34,065 bases of DNA from Bacteroidia bacterium (GCA_030426825.1 JAUHXX010000005.1:1-34065), one strand, 5' to 3'. Counted from the stretch's first letter, positions 1-8,990 are shown. Notes: generated by a model not told the origin, from the sequence alone. Translations and numbers: made by a program.

Positions 1-748
1 AAGCACTGGCCATTTCAGTTGATGCGTAAGTTGAGTAGCAATCAATTCCCCAGAGATCTTTAATTTTTTGACCGATCACATTCAAGCTCAAGTCCTCATT
101 TCTTAGGGGTTGACCAATGGCAATGACCTTTTTTAAGGATGAGTTTTTATAATCGATATTATTGGCCTTTGCATAATCAATCAAGCTTAAAATGAAAGTT
201 GGGATGGCGATAATGACGGTAGGTTTAAAACGGATTATAGAATCCCAATGCAAAGCTGGTGAGCTTGCCCCTACTCGAACTAAACCTGCCCCTAACTTTC
301 TGACTCCTTCGGCATAAGCCAGACCTGCCATAAAGCGTTTGTCCATGGTGACTGCCAGCTGAAAAATGTCATCAGCTGTACAGCCGGCCTTTGCCAATGA
401 AGAAGCCTCATTATGTGCAAGACGTTGTATATCATTTGCCGTTAAACAGACTTGAACGGGGTTTCCAATTGTACCTGATGTCGTAGTAAATTCGGCAATA
501 TGCGAAGTAGGTACGGCTAAAAATTCTTGAGGATGTTCTGCCAATTGCTTTTTGATAGTAGTTGGAATGTTTTTCAAATCCTCCAAACTATCAATACCCG
601 TAATTCCGTGCTGAGTAAAAAGAGATTGATAATATTTTGAGTGCTCATTCAAATAGGCAAACAAACGTTGCAATTGATCGAGTTGATACGATTCACGAAT
701 CGACTTATCAGCATAGTCTAAACTAGAATTTTCAGTGCTCACACTCAT
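1..748 (-). CDS. PaaK-like AMP-forming acyl ligase (3' end beyond window)
   Basis: Partial gene. The ATG at 748 opens a frame of about 249 residues that runs off the left edge without a stop. It resembles the phenylacetate-CoA ligase branch of ANL adenylating enzymes. The nucleotide-binding loop is visible as TTTSGTIGNP at residues 88-97, and a Tyr-rich segment ending in STEMA, like the family's Y-x-x-TE motif, lies near the edge. The family activates a carboxylic acid with ATP and transfers it to CoA or a carrier protein. In this locus it is the obvious candidate to activate p-coumarate or another acyl unit for the ACPs; that substrate is inferred. The start overlaps the end of the upstream acyltransferase gene by 17 bases, so the two are probably co-transcribed and translationally coupled. 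The C-terminal lid domain is not in the window. Confidence 0.8.
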   Translation of the reverse strand, partial: MSVSTENSSLDYADKSIRESYQLDQLQRLFAYLNEHSKYYQSLFTQHGITGIDSLEDLKNIPTTIKKQLAEHPQEFLAVPTSHIAEFTTTSGTIGNPVQVCLTANDIQRLAHNEASSLAKAGCTADDIFQLAVTMDKRFMAGLAYAEGVRKLGAGLVRVGASSPALHWDSIIRFKPTVIIAIPTFILSLIDYAKANNIDYKNSSLKKVIAIGQPLRNEDLSLNVIGQKIKDLWGIDCYSTYASTEMASA

Positions 749-2426
749 TTAATAAACCTTTAATTTTATTCTCTTCTTCTATTGAAGCTAATTCTTTAGT
801 TAAAGCAATTTCAAAATACTTTTTAGCCAAATCCAATTTATCCAAATCTAAATAATACTGACCTAAGGTCATATAGGTTATATAACTTTCAGGATTTGAA
901 GTAATGAATTTTTCTTCGTCAGTTGATGACAAATCGTAATGAATTCCAATCATGAAACTATCAAATAGTTGTTTCTTAATTTCTTTATAAAACTCAAAAT
1001 CCGCATAATCTTTTGTGCTTAAAAAAGGATCCGCGCCAATCGTTAATGAATCAATATATAATTTCTTATTGAGATCTCGTTTTCCAGCTAAAGCAAATAC
1101 CTCATCTAAATCATAACAAATAAAATTCCCCAATTGATAAGGGTTTGTAGAAATCCACATCTTTTTTTCTTGTGGTTTAAACACCACACTGTGATGAGCA
1201 ATTAATTGGTTAATCGCTTTCGGATTCCCCATACCCAATTCAGTGCCATCTATGCCTTTTTGATCTCTCAAAATCTCTACAGTTTCATTTAAATCTAGCG
1301 GTTGTTTAGAGCTTACTAATTGATCTAAACGGTCAAAACGGTATTGCGAATCAGAATTAGAAATGTTGTCTTTATTGATTTTTTGATCTTTAAACGTAGC
1401 ACTTTGATAGTGATTCGTACAATAGATTTTTCCTTGATTTGATTCGTACACATCTATTGATTCTGGACTTTTTTCAATTAAAACCGTTTTATTATCAATG
1501 GCAGATGTTACCATAATTGTCTCTGATACAAACACTTCTCTTTTTCTAGCAATCACTATTGCTTCTTCAATCGTTGTTGCATATTGCAATATTTCACGCG
1601 TAAGAATTGAGATTGGTGTCTTCGTTTTTGAGGGCAATTCTGATTTTGAAGCATTGATGGTAACACTCAACCCCGACTCGTTCATACCTGAAACAACGCC
1701 CATTAATCCTGCCCATGAATACATGGCAAATTGATTGCCTTCATCAGGTTTGATAAAGGTCAATACTTTTTCTTGAGAGAACTCGTCTCCAACATAAAAG
1801 TCAAAATTTCTACCTACCAATAAAGATGAATCCGCCGAAAATTCGTCATTAACAGAAAACGAGGTGCAGCCCACCATGTTATAATCTTTTAAAGCATGGC
1901 CGATATCATGGGCCGCATGATAGTTTAAGATGCGATAATACTTAGGGCCAACACTTGTATCATATTCATCAGCAAAAGCATGCGATACGCCATAAATTTC
2001 TAATAAATATTCTTCAGGAATGTACTCTGTCATATCTCGATTGAAGAAGCCGATCATGACTCTAAGACAAAATCTCCAAAACGAATTGGGTACAATCTTC
2101 TCAATTTGATCAACAAAAAACACTTCTTGTTGTTGAACAGGTTCTTCTAATAATTTACCGTAAATGACCCCGCGCTCGAAGGCATCCCCCTCAACATAAA
2201 CTTCCCAAAGCCCGTAATCATTTTTGACAGCCCAATTATTTCCAATCTTGTATTGATCTTCACCGATTTGCTCTCTTTCTAATTGAAGGCTGCTTAAATC
2301 TGATGGTTCGGGATAAGGAATAGGAATCACCCAACCCAAATACATCACCAATACAACGAGCATGAGAACCATGAACTCGAAGAAAAGATAACACCCTCTC
2401 CAAATAAAACGCAACACCTTTAACAT
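732..2426 (-). CDS. C45/AAT-like Ntn acyltransferase or hydrolase with membrane anchor and TPR-like tail
   Basis: About 564 residues. I use the ATG at 2426; a TTG at 2450 would add eight residues but lies inside a likely -7 promoter box. One N-terminal membrane helix (about residues 12-36 from the ATG) anchors the protein. The core carries GCTSF (nucleophile Cys at about 187) and GRNFDF shortly after, the pattern of acyl-CoA:6-aminopenicillanate acyltransferase and choloylglycine-hydrolase type Ntn enzymes, which expose Cys as the N-terminal nucleophile by self-cleavage. The last 50 residues (YMTLGQYYLDLDK and on) look like a TPR-type helix pair. The family makes or breaks amide and ester bonds, so a role in joining or trimming the pigment is possible but inferred. 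It lies just upstream of the acyl ligase and overlaps it by 17 bases. Confidence 0.72.
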   Translation of the reverse strand: MLKVLRFIWRGCYLFFEFMVLMLVVLVMYLGWVIPIPYPEPSDLSSLQLEREQIGEDQYKIGNNWAVKNDYGLWEVYVEGDAFERGVIYGKLLEEPVQQQEVFFVDQIEKIVPNSFWRFCLRVMIGFFNRDMTEYIPEEYLLEIYGVSHAFADEYDTSVGPKYYRILNYHAAHDIGHALKDYNMVGCTSFSVNDEFSADSSLLVGRNFDFYVGDEFSQEKVLTFIKPDEGNQFAMYSWAGLMGVVSGMNESGLSVTINASKSELPSKTKTPISILTREILQYATTIEEAIVIARKREVFVSETIMVTSAIDNKTVLIEKSPESIDVYESNQGKIYCTNHYQSATFKDQKINKDNISNSDSQYRFDRLDQLVSSKQPLDLNETVEILRDQKGIDGTELGMGNPKAINQLIAHHSVVFKPQEKKMWISTNPYQLGNFICYDLDEVFALAGKRDLNKKLYIDSLTIGADPFLSTKDYADFEFYKEIKKQLFDSFMIGIHYDLSSTDEEKFITSNPESYITYMTLGQYYLDLDKLDLAKKYFEIALTKELASIEEENKIKGLLNECEH

Positions 2427-2447
2427 TCGAGCTGAATTGATTGAAGC

Positions 2448-2455
2448 CAAAAATA
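2448..2455 (-). promoter_or_regulatory. Putative Bacteroidota -7 box for the acyltransferase-ligase pair
   Basis: On the minus strand the bases read TATTTTTG, matching the TAnnTTTG -7 consensus of Bacteroidota. Transcription would start about 6 bases downstream, leaving a leader of roughly 15 bases before the ATG at 2426. This is why I prefer that start to the TTG at 2450, which overlaps the box. A TTG -33 element is about 27 bases upstream, longer than usual, so the call is tentative. Confidence 0.35.
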
Positions 2456-2505
2456 GTAAGAATTACTTATTATCTTACCTATCAAATATTGATAAATAAA
2501 ATCAA

Positions 2506-2513
2506 TACCTTTG
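2506..2513 (+). promoter_or_regulatory. Putative -7 box TACCTTTG for the 273-residue secreted protein
   Basis: TACCTTTG matches TAnnTTTG exactly and lies about 68 bases before the ATG at 2582. The nearest upstream TTG (2489-2491) is only 14 bases away, shorter than the usual spacing, so the -33 element is unclear. Confidence 0.4.
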
Positions 2514-2581
2514 ACTTAGACTGAACAGGAATTGACTTGGCACCAATCTTGTATTTAATTCAAAAAAATTAAAAATTAGTT

Positions 2582-3403
2582 ATGAAATCAATTTTACTTA
2601 TTGCTATTTCGATTTTAGCGAGCACAGCTATTGTCGCCCAAAAAAAATTAAAGAAAACTGTTTATTTTATCAATCCAAGTCCTATTGAAAATGACGTTTA
2701 CAACTGTAATTTTTCAGATGGTGTGTCGGATAAAGATGTGTGTAAATTCGGTGTAAAGATTGAAAATAAAACCAATGATTATCTGTTGTTTGAAATGAAT
2801 GAATCAACATTCAAAATCAATGATGAGACTTTCAAAAATCGAGAAAAAAGTTATACGATAGAACCCTTTGAATCGAAAAGGGTGACGTTTAATGCTGAAC
2901 CTAATGGTGACCCTAAAAAATTGCATGCCCGTAAAATGGATTTTGAGTTTAAAGGGATTAGACGAATTCCGGCGAATGGAAAGATTCATAAAGCAGAAGA
3001 TTTCAAATTGCCTGTTGCTAAAAATGAAATTGAATTTGAAGATTTCACACTTTCATTAAAAGGCTCTTCACAAGAAACGAAATTAACTTCCTTGTCCTTT
3101 GAGTTGATTTATACGGGTAACGATTATGCAGTAGTTCGACCGAATAAAATAACTGGTTCTATCCCAGCGGTTGGGACTGATCAATTTGCTAACGTGCTTA
3201 AAAAAGGAGATAAATTATTGGGCAAAGGAGATAAAATGACCGTTAGAGTTGGTTTTAAAATTCCTGCTACTTATGCAGACATGCAATTTGCAACGATAAT
3301 GGTGCATTTTAATGATGCATTTCAAACTTCAGTTCCTGAAGATGTTCAGGGAGGCAATGTGAGCTTCGAATTAGATCCTGAAAGAACAAAAGGAAAACAC
3401 TAA
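2582..3403 (+). CDS. Secreted protein of unknown function
   Basis: 273 residues, family not recognised. A clear signal peptide (hydrophobic residues 4-19, likely cut after the Ala-Gln near residue 20) is followed by a Lys-rich mature start. The rest is beta-strand-rich, charged and repeat-free, with phrases such as FGVKIENKTNDYLLFEM and FKIPATYADMQFATIMVHF that suggest Ig-like or jelly-roll domains; this fold guess is weak. There is no lipobox and no obvious T9SS sorting tail. The gene faces the opposite way from the flanking pigment genes and has its own putative promoter. Its stop shares bases with the stop of the convergent oxidoreductase gene (overlap 3400-3403). It may be part of the pigment locus or an unrelated insertion. 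Confidence 0.85.
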   Translation: MKSILLIAISILASTAIVAQKKLKKTVYFINPSPIENDVYNCNFSDGVSDKDVCKFGVKIENKTNDYLLFEMNESTFKINDETFKNREKSYTIEPFESKRVTFNAEPNGDPKKLHARKMDFEFKGIRRIPANGKIHKAEDFKLPVAKNEIEFEDFTLSLKGSSQETKLTSLSFELIYTGNDYAVVRPNKITGSIPAVGTDQFANVLKKGDKLLGKGDKMTVRVGFKIPATYADMQFATIMVHFNDAFQTSVPEDVQGGNVSFELDPERTKGKH

Positions 3404-4938
3404 GATTCTTCTAAAACAGATTCGTTTACTGCCTTTAATAACGCTGCTCTGTCAACAAATTCAAAACAGGTTACCAAGGCGCTTATACTTACCCCAAGGA
3501 TACCGTGCAAATTAATGTTAGCTCCCGTTAGATAAACATTTGGAATTCGTGTTTTTGGGTTAATAAAAGTTTTTAGGCCGTCTGAAGAATCTTTTTCAAT
3601 ACCGTAAAGATTACCATCATCATTACCAATATAATCTCTAAATGTAAGTGGTGTCGAACAATGGTAAGAGACAATTTTATCACGGATACCTGGGAATTTT
3701 TCTTCAACTAAGTCTAAAATTTTCTCTGCACATTCTTTTTTATACTCTTCATATCCGACAGGTCGTTCGTTTTTATGAACAATCGTATTGAATGAATCTT
3801 TCCAAGGCTCAAATTCTTCTGGCTTCATATAGCACATTATCGAAGCTCCATCTGCGTATTCTGGATCTTTCGAGCTAGCAGGTGTGCTCATCATATAACC
3901 TTCTGGCCAATCTTTTTTATCGTAATCTGTGAGTGTCCAAATTGATTTACCGTAGAAATGATAAATGTTATAATTCATGTATTTAAAGGCCTTCTTCTTG
4001 AACACCAAATGCAAAGTAAATGACGAAGTGGTATTTTTTAAGCCTGTAATTCTGTTAACATAGGCTTTTCTAAACTTCTCTTTACCAAATAAGTGGATCG
4101 TTTGTTTCGGATGCAAATTCGAGATAAACTTTTTTCCTTTCACTACTCTACCATCTGATAGGTTAACAGAATCTATGTGTTTACCATCTGCACTATTTGC
4201 AGACACCACCTCAGCTCTTTTCCAAACTTCTCCACCCAATTCACGAATTCTTTTCTGCATTAAAATCGCGATTTGTGAACCACCATCTATACATCTATAT
4301 GAAGATTCGATATAAGAATTCACCACCAAGGCATGAACGTAAAACGGTGTTTTTTCGTCTCCGGCATAAAGGGCATTTGTGGCCCCAAAAACTTCTCTTA
4401 ATCTTAAATCATCTGTTAGATTTTCAATTGTTTTTTTGGCGTTTACATTCAGCACGTCATTCTCTCGGTACTCAACATCTTTATTCTCTAGCTGATACAT
4501 GGGAAATTTGGTGCAAAACTCCTGAATCAGACGAACATACTCTCTGATAGCCTTTTCTTCTTTAGGAAAGTCTGCAATTAAATTTGCCGTAAACCTATCG
4601 TAACCCATTCCGTACATGTAGGTTTTATCTTCATCAAAAAATCGAATTCGATCAAAACCTTCTTCATCCATTTTGATCAGCTTCAATTTATCCATTATTC
4701 CAAAATATCGAAATAACTTATTCAAATTTTGTCCTTCATCCAAGCCACCAATGTAGTGGACTCCTGTATCAAAAACGGCCTTATCTCTACTAAATACTTG
4801 GAGGTTTCCGCCAATCTGATGGTTTTTCTCCAGAACTACCACTTTTTTTCCGGCTTGACCCAAAATATTAGCACATGCTAAACCACCTAAACCAGATCCT
4901 ACGATAACAACGTCATACTCTTCAACCGATTCTTTCAA
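3400..4938 (-). CDS. FAD-dependent oxidoreductase, phytoene desaturase/retinol saturase-like
   Basis: 512 residues. The N-terminus carries a classic dinucleotide-binding motif, VVIVGSGLGGLACA (residues 10-23), followed by the acidic strand end VVVLEKN and a GGN turn, typical of the CrtI/phytoene-desaturase and all-trans-retinol 13,14-reductase group. A second conserved patch near the C-terminus (VYLTGANINLHGILGVS) is the FAD-contacting region. Enzymes of this group oxidise, reduce or isomerise conjugated polyenes, which suits an aryl polyene substrate; the actual reaction is inferred. The start is a TTG: the Rossmann fold begins at residue 8, no ATG or GTG is available, and the preceding in-frame codons are GTC and the TAA stop of the upstream transporter-fusion gene. 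Translation therefore probably depends on coupling to that gene. Confidence 0.85.
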   Translation of the reverse strand: MKESVEEYDVVIVGSGLGGLACANILGQAGKKVVVLEKNHQIGGNLQVFSRDKAVFDTGVHYIGGLDEGQNLNKLFRYFGIMDKLKLIKMDEEGFDRIRFFDEDKTYMYGMGYDRFTANLIADFPKEEKAIREYVRLIQEFCTKFPMYQLENKDVEYRENDVLNVNAKKTIENLTDDLRLREVFGATNALYAGDEKTPFYVHALVVNSYIESSYRCIDGGSQIAILMQKRIRELGGEVWKRAEVVSANSADGKHIDSVNLSDGRVVKGKKFISNLHPKQTIHLFGKEKFRKAYVNRITGLKNTTSSFTLHLVFKKKAFKYMNYNIYHFYGKSIWTLTDYDKKDWPEGYMMSTPASSKDPEYADGASIMCYMKPEEFEPWKDSFNTIVHKNERPVGYEEYKKECAEKILDLVEEKFPGIRDKIVSYHCSTPLTFRDYIGNDDGNLYGIEKDSSDGLKTFINPKTRIPNVYLTGANINLHGILGVSISALVTCFEFVDRAALLKAVNESVLEES

Positions 4939-4941
4939 GAC

Positions 4942-7900
4942 TTACTTTTTTATAATAAATAATATGTTGGATGTTTTACTTGATTGTTCTTTAATCTCAC
5001 AAGTAAGTCCATTTTTCCGTGCAAATTTCTCAATAAATTCTTTAGAAAAAAAGCAGAGCCCATTAGATACTTTATTGAACCCAATAATTTGGGTTGAATA
5101 TTTCTCTGTCAGTTCTGTTTTTTTATGGCGATCTCCTAAATCTGTAACCCCATCTCTAACAATTAAAACCCCGCCATCTTCTATTCCGTCTAAACATTTT
5201 TGAAGCAAGGGCTCGTGGTCCTCTGCAGGTAAATAATGTACCACGTCATTTAAAAACACAGCAGCTGCATTCGAAATCTCTAACTTCCTAATATCCTTTG
5301 CAACAAAATTGATCCGATCATTTTTAGAATAACAATTATTGGCTATTTCAATCTTATCCTCATCATAATCTACTCCTAAAATCTCTCTGTCATTTGCACG
5401 ATTTTGAAGATAATAAGAAAGATAACCGTATCCACATCCTAAATCCAAAACTTTTCCACTTACAGGAATAATTGAATGATAATAATCAAAATTCTTTCTT
5501 TCAAACATCCACTTCACCTTCACATACCATTCTGTAAAAGGTGATTTGTAAATGTAATTACTGATGATTTTCGGTTGCAAATATTTACTATCAGAATGTT
5601 CAAGATCGAACTTTTTAAATTCAGCTTTAAAATAAGTTGATATCCCTTTACACCTTTCTTTATAGCTTTCTCCATAAGTCAAATCATCTTTTGAAATTCT
5701 TGGAAGTACAGCAGTGTTCAACGTACCGTTGAGCAAAACAAAATCATTTTTTCGCATGGTATCATTATAACCATGAAGAATAATTGGAGTTATATCAAGA
5801 TTGAATTCCTTTGCCAAAAAGAAAGCCCCTTTATGGAATCTGCCTATTTTCTTATCTCTTGATCGAGTACCTTCAGGAAAAACAACTATCGAATAGCCCT
5901 CTTCAACCCAAGGTTTTAGTTTTTCTAAATTACTTTCAACGCCTTGCGAACCGGGCAAGAATCCAAGGTACCTAATTTGCGCCCCAAAAAATGGCGAATT
6001 ATAGACCCAATCGTTGGTTAAAATCAAAACTTTAGGATGCAAACTCATCATCACAATCACATCTATAAACGATTGATGATTAGCAATAATTACGCTTGGT
6101 TCATCAAAGTTCAAATGCTCTTTTCCAATGAATTTTTTTCGCACATTAACCATTGAATGAACCAATAACCAAGCAAAAATTCGAATCATGTGATGATAAA
6201 TCAACTTCAGTTTCTTTTGACCGAAAGGTATCAATCTAAAAACTATTTGAATAGGATAAAGTGCCAAACATCCACCCACAAAAAAGCCGAATGAAAATAG
6301 TGAGGATAAAAAATTCACCATTGAAACTGGTGGCAAGCCTTTTTCTTTGCGCTCAGTTAATCCTTTCCTTAACAAATAAGGCTGCACGGTAAATGAAATA
6401 AATAAAATGGCCAACATACCTATCACTGCAATTAAAGCAATAGAGTTTATTGCAGGGTGTTTTGCAAATATCAATACTCCGGTACCAATAATTGTTGTGG
6501 TTGCTGACAATAATATTCCCCTACGATATGGCTTTATGACGTCTTTGTTCCGAGCAAATTTACTGACATACCCGTCTGTGATGAAAATTGCAAAATCATC
6601 TCCTAAACCAAAAATAAATGTTGAAATAATAATGTTCACAAAATTGAATTTTATACCAAGTAAGGCGGCTAAGCCCAAAATCCAAATCCAACTTAAAATC
6701 ATTGGCAGAAAAGTAATCAACGCTAACTCAATTCTTCCGTAAACAATTAGCAAACATCCAAAAACCAATAAAGATGAAGTGATCAATATATAATTGAAGT
6801 CATCTTGTACGGTTTTAATAAGAGAACCCGCAATTTCTCCACGATCGACTATATAGCTCCCTAAATCATTCGACTCCAATTCTTCAATGACCTCACTTTT
6901 TAAATCGGTGCTCACCGTTAAATAAGAGATGTATTTCCATGTCCCATTTGAAGAATCAATCAACTTTTCAAGATCAGCCGATCCAACTGGAAAAGACTTT
7001 GAATCTTGATCAATTAGATAATTCCCATTAATCTTAGACTTAAAAACATCAAATGTATTTTCATAATAACCCAATACTTCTTCTAAAGAATCTAATTGAT
7101 TTGAAAGTGAAATAGATTTTGGTTCCCAGAATGCGTTCCATTTTTGCAATTTTTGTTCTTGTTCAACTTCCGGCACCTCAAATATTCCCGTATTCAAAAA
7201 TCCAGAGATTTTATTCCTGTCTTGAAGACTTCGTAAATTTGAGTAAACCTTATAATTGAGTTCGGCAGCCTTATCCTTAGATTCTGCCTCAGAAATAATA
7301 AATACCCTTTTCTCATTATTTGGATCAATGTTATTGAACTTTTTCTCAGATTCTTTTAGGTTCTCTGGGTAATAATTTAAGTTCATTAAATCATCATCAA
7401 ACTGAATATCCTTTGCATAAATTAAAGCGATAACAGTAAACCCAAGAATAAAAACACCGAGTGCTACCTTTACGGATTGAGGAATTTTAAAGCTAAACTT
7501 TCGCTCTGGATGTTCTTTCCATTTTTGTTCTAGTTTCTTTGGTAATACAACTGGCAATACGAACAACACAGCGAGGGCAGCACCAATTAAACTGAAGGAA
7601 GAAAATAGGCCGAAATCTTGAAGCACCGGAGAATTCGTGAAAATTAAGGCAAGAAACGCAAGAACAGTGGTTAGACATCCTGTTAATAGTGGAGCAGTAA
7701 CATCTTTAATGGTTTCATGAATAGAGTTGCTATGCTTTAAATGGGTGAAAAAATGGAATGAATAATCCATGATGATTCCCAAAACAATTGCTCCTGCTCC
7801 TATTGAAATGGCAGATATTTCACCTTTGAACACAGCAATCATGGCGATCGCAAAAAGTAATCCTAAAACCGCAGGAACTACGAAAAACAAAGGCAAGACT

Positions 7901-8757
7901 ACACTTCTGTAATACAGAACCAATAAGGTGATAATTGCACAAAGAGAAACCCAGAGGGTCAGCTGCGTATCCTTTTTAACTTGTTTGGAATTCTCATTTG
8001 CAACTAAAAAACTCGAAAAATATTCTACTGTATAACTACTACTCCATTTCGATTTTATTTCTTCAAAAATTTCAGCTAATTGTTCTTTAGACTTTGCATC
8101 AGAAACTTGATCAGTCAATTCTGCAGATATGAACAAACTCTTTTTATCTGGCATTAAGAAAACACCATCCTCAACAACAAAACTGTTATCCCCCTGAGCC
8201 TTCTCAAATCCTTTGAGGCCTCTAGCGGTAATACTCAAAGGGTCGGCCATTAAAAAGCGTTTTAGAAAAAAGCCTTCCGGTGTGAATAATCTTTGATGAT
8301 TCGCAATAATTTGAGCATTGATGCTGTCATAGTGCAGTCTTTCAGCATATGAAGCGTAATCGGCTTCAGATAAATAGTATGGAATTCGTTCATCTACAAA
8401 GTCGTAAATAGTCAATTCATCTGATTCAAGTTGGAACTTGATATTTTTCAATTGCGCCGAGCACAATTCACTTAAGTCCTCTGTAAAATCTTCCCCCAAA
8501 GAAATTAGTTCTTCTGTCGATAAAGCTTCAGGAGGTTCAATTGAAAAATAAACAGCACTGTTAATCCCTTTGTGCTTAAAAATATCAGCTAACTTTTGAA
8601 AGCCTTCAGATTCGGGAAGAGTTTTAGATATATCTTCATATACAACTAAATTCTTCGTGCTAAATACTAAGCCAGATACAACAACAGCCAAAAGGGCTAA
8701 AAACAATAGTTTTTTAGCTTTCCAAAATTTAAACCAGGCAGAAGTTATTTTATTCAT
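4942..8757 (-). CDS. Trifunctional fusion: MMPL transporter, PlsC acyltransferase and SAM methyltransferase
   Basis: 1271 residues in three parts. Residues 1-800 form an RND/MMPL-type exporter: a first membrane helix (17-33), a periplasmic domain, a helix bundle at 265-405 containing GIIMDYSFHF, a second periplasmic domain, and a second bundle at 655-795 containing FIFGLGDDFAIF. Residues about 855-1050 are a lysophospholipid-type acyltransferase with NHQSFID (893-899, the HX4D motif) and FPEGTRS (960-966). Residues about 1075-1271 are a class I methyltransferase with the SAM motif DLGCGYGYL (1105-1113) and acidic GVDYD (1128-1132). This combination is known from flexirubin loci. The transporter probably moves pigment or precursor from the inner membrane; the two enzymes presumably acylate and methylate the pigment or its lipid carrier. 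Divergent from the ammonia lyase gene; the oxidoreductase follows after three bases. Confidence 0.9.
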   Translation of the reverse strand: MNKITSAWFKFWKAKKLLFLALLAVVVSGLVFSTKNLVVYEDISKTLPESEGFQKLADIFKHKGINSAVYFSIEPPEALSTEELISLGEDFTEDLSELCSAQLKNIKFQLESDELTIYDFVDERIPYYLSEADYASYAERLHYDSINAQIIANHQRLFTPEGFFLKRFLMADPLSITARGLKGFEKAQGDNSFVVEDGVFLMPDKKSLFISAELTDQVSDAKSKEQLAEIFEEIKSKWSSSYTVEYFSSFLVANENSKQVKKDTQLTLWVSLCAIITLLVLYYRSVVLPLFFVVPAVLGLLFAIAMIAVFKGEISAISIGAGAIVLGIIMDYSFHFFTHLKHSNSIHETIKDVTAPLLTGCLTTVLAFLALIFTNSPVLQDFGLFSSFSLIGAALAVLFVLPVVLPKKLEQKWKEHPERKFSFKIPQSVKVALGVFILGFTVIALIYAKDIQFDDDLMNLNYYPENLKESEKKFNNIDPNNEKRVFIISEAESKDKAAELNYKVYSNLRSLQDRNKISGFLNTGIFEVPEVEQEQKLQKWNAFWEPKSISLSNQLDSLEEVLGYYENTFDVFKSKINGNYLIDQDSKSFPVGSADLEKLIDSSNGTWKYISYLTVSTDLKSEVIEELESNDLGSYIVDRGEIAGSLIKTVQDDFNYILITSSLLVFGCLLIVYGRIELALITFLPMILSWIWILGLAALLGIKFNFVNIIISTFIFGLGDDFAIFITDGYVSKFARNKDVIKPYRRGILLSATTTIIGTGVLIFAKHPAINSIALIAVIGMLAILFISFTVQPYLLRKGLTERKEKGLPPVSMVNFLSSLFSFGFFVGGCLALYPIQIVFRLIPFGQKKLKLIYHHMIRIFAWLLVHSMVNVRKKFIGKEHLNFDEPSVIIANHQSFIDVIVMMSLHPKVLILTNDWVYNSPFFGAQIRYLGFLPGSQGVESNLEKLKPWVEEGYSIVVFPEGTRSRDKKIGRFHKGAFFLAKEFNLDITPIILHGYNDTMRKNDFVLLNGTLNTAVLPRISKDDLTYGESYKERCKGISTYFKAEFKKFDLEHSDSKYLQPKIISNYIYKSPFTEWYVKVKWMFERKNFDYYHSIIPVSGKVLDLGCGYGYLSYYLQNRANDREILGVDYDEDKIEIANNCYSKNDRINFVAKDIRKLEISNAAAVFLNDVVHYLPAEDHEPLLQKCLDGIEDGGVLIVRDGVTDLGDRHKKTELTEKYSTQIIGFNKVSNGLCFFSKEFIEKFARKNGLTCEIKEQSSKTSNILFIIKK

Positions 8758-8794
8758 TGATCAGTCAAATCCAAGTGCTATTGGATAATTTGAA

Positions 8795-8802
8795 CAAATA
8801 TA
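8795..8802 (-). promoter_or_regulatory. Putative -7 box TATATTTG for the left arm
   Basis: The minus strand reads TATATTTG, an exact TAnnTTTG match, placed about 38 bases before the ATG at 8757, a normal leader length. No well-spaced TTG -33 element is apparent. It would drive the transporter-fusion and oxidoreductase genes. Confidence 0.5.
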
Positions 8803-8921
8803 ATTTATTCTCAATTACTGAGCCTGATTAGAAATATGTCTAGTTGCGAATCAGGACCAAAGCCTCTGCATTGCTAAGTCGATTAAAGTCATATGGATGG
8901 CAGCTTTAAGGGCCACTCAAA

Positions 8922-8955
8922 TTTGACCAATCGCTAATAAATTTTACTATCTTTG
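8922..8955 (+). promoter_or_regulatory. Putative promoter of the right-arm biosynthetic operon
   Basis: TTTG at 8922-8925 (-33 element) and TATCTTTG at 8948-8955 (-7 element) are 22 bases apart, close to the usual Bacteroidota spacing. The start codon at 8991 follows 35 bases later. This is the best-formed promoter in the window and probably drives the tightly packed genes that follow. Confidence 0.65.
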
Positions 8956-8990
8956 CCAATTGTATTTTTTTACCCTAGTCACCAGATAAC

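Noticed and set aside
2427-2450. TTG start for the Ntn acyltransferase
   Set aside because: It overlaps a TAnnTTTG promoter box, and the ATG at 2426 gives a normal membrane-anchor start.
4197-4547. Plus-strand open frame inside the oxidoreductase gene
   Set aside because: Shadow frame: the opposite strand encodes a clear FAD enzyme, and the product has no recognisable domain.
6407-6742. Plus-strand open frame inside the transporter fusion
   Set aside because: Its hydrophobic sequence is the antisense of the MMPL membrane helices.
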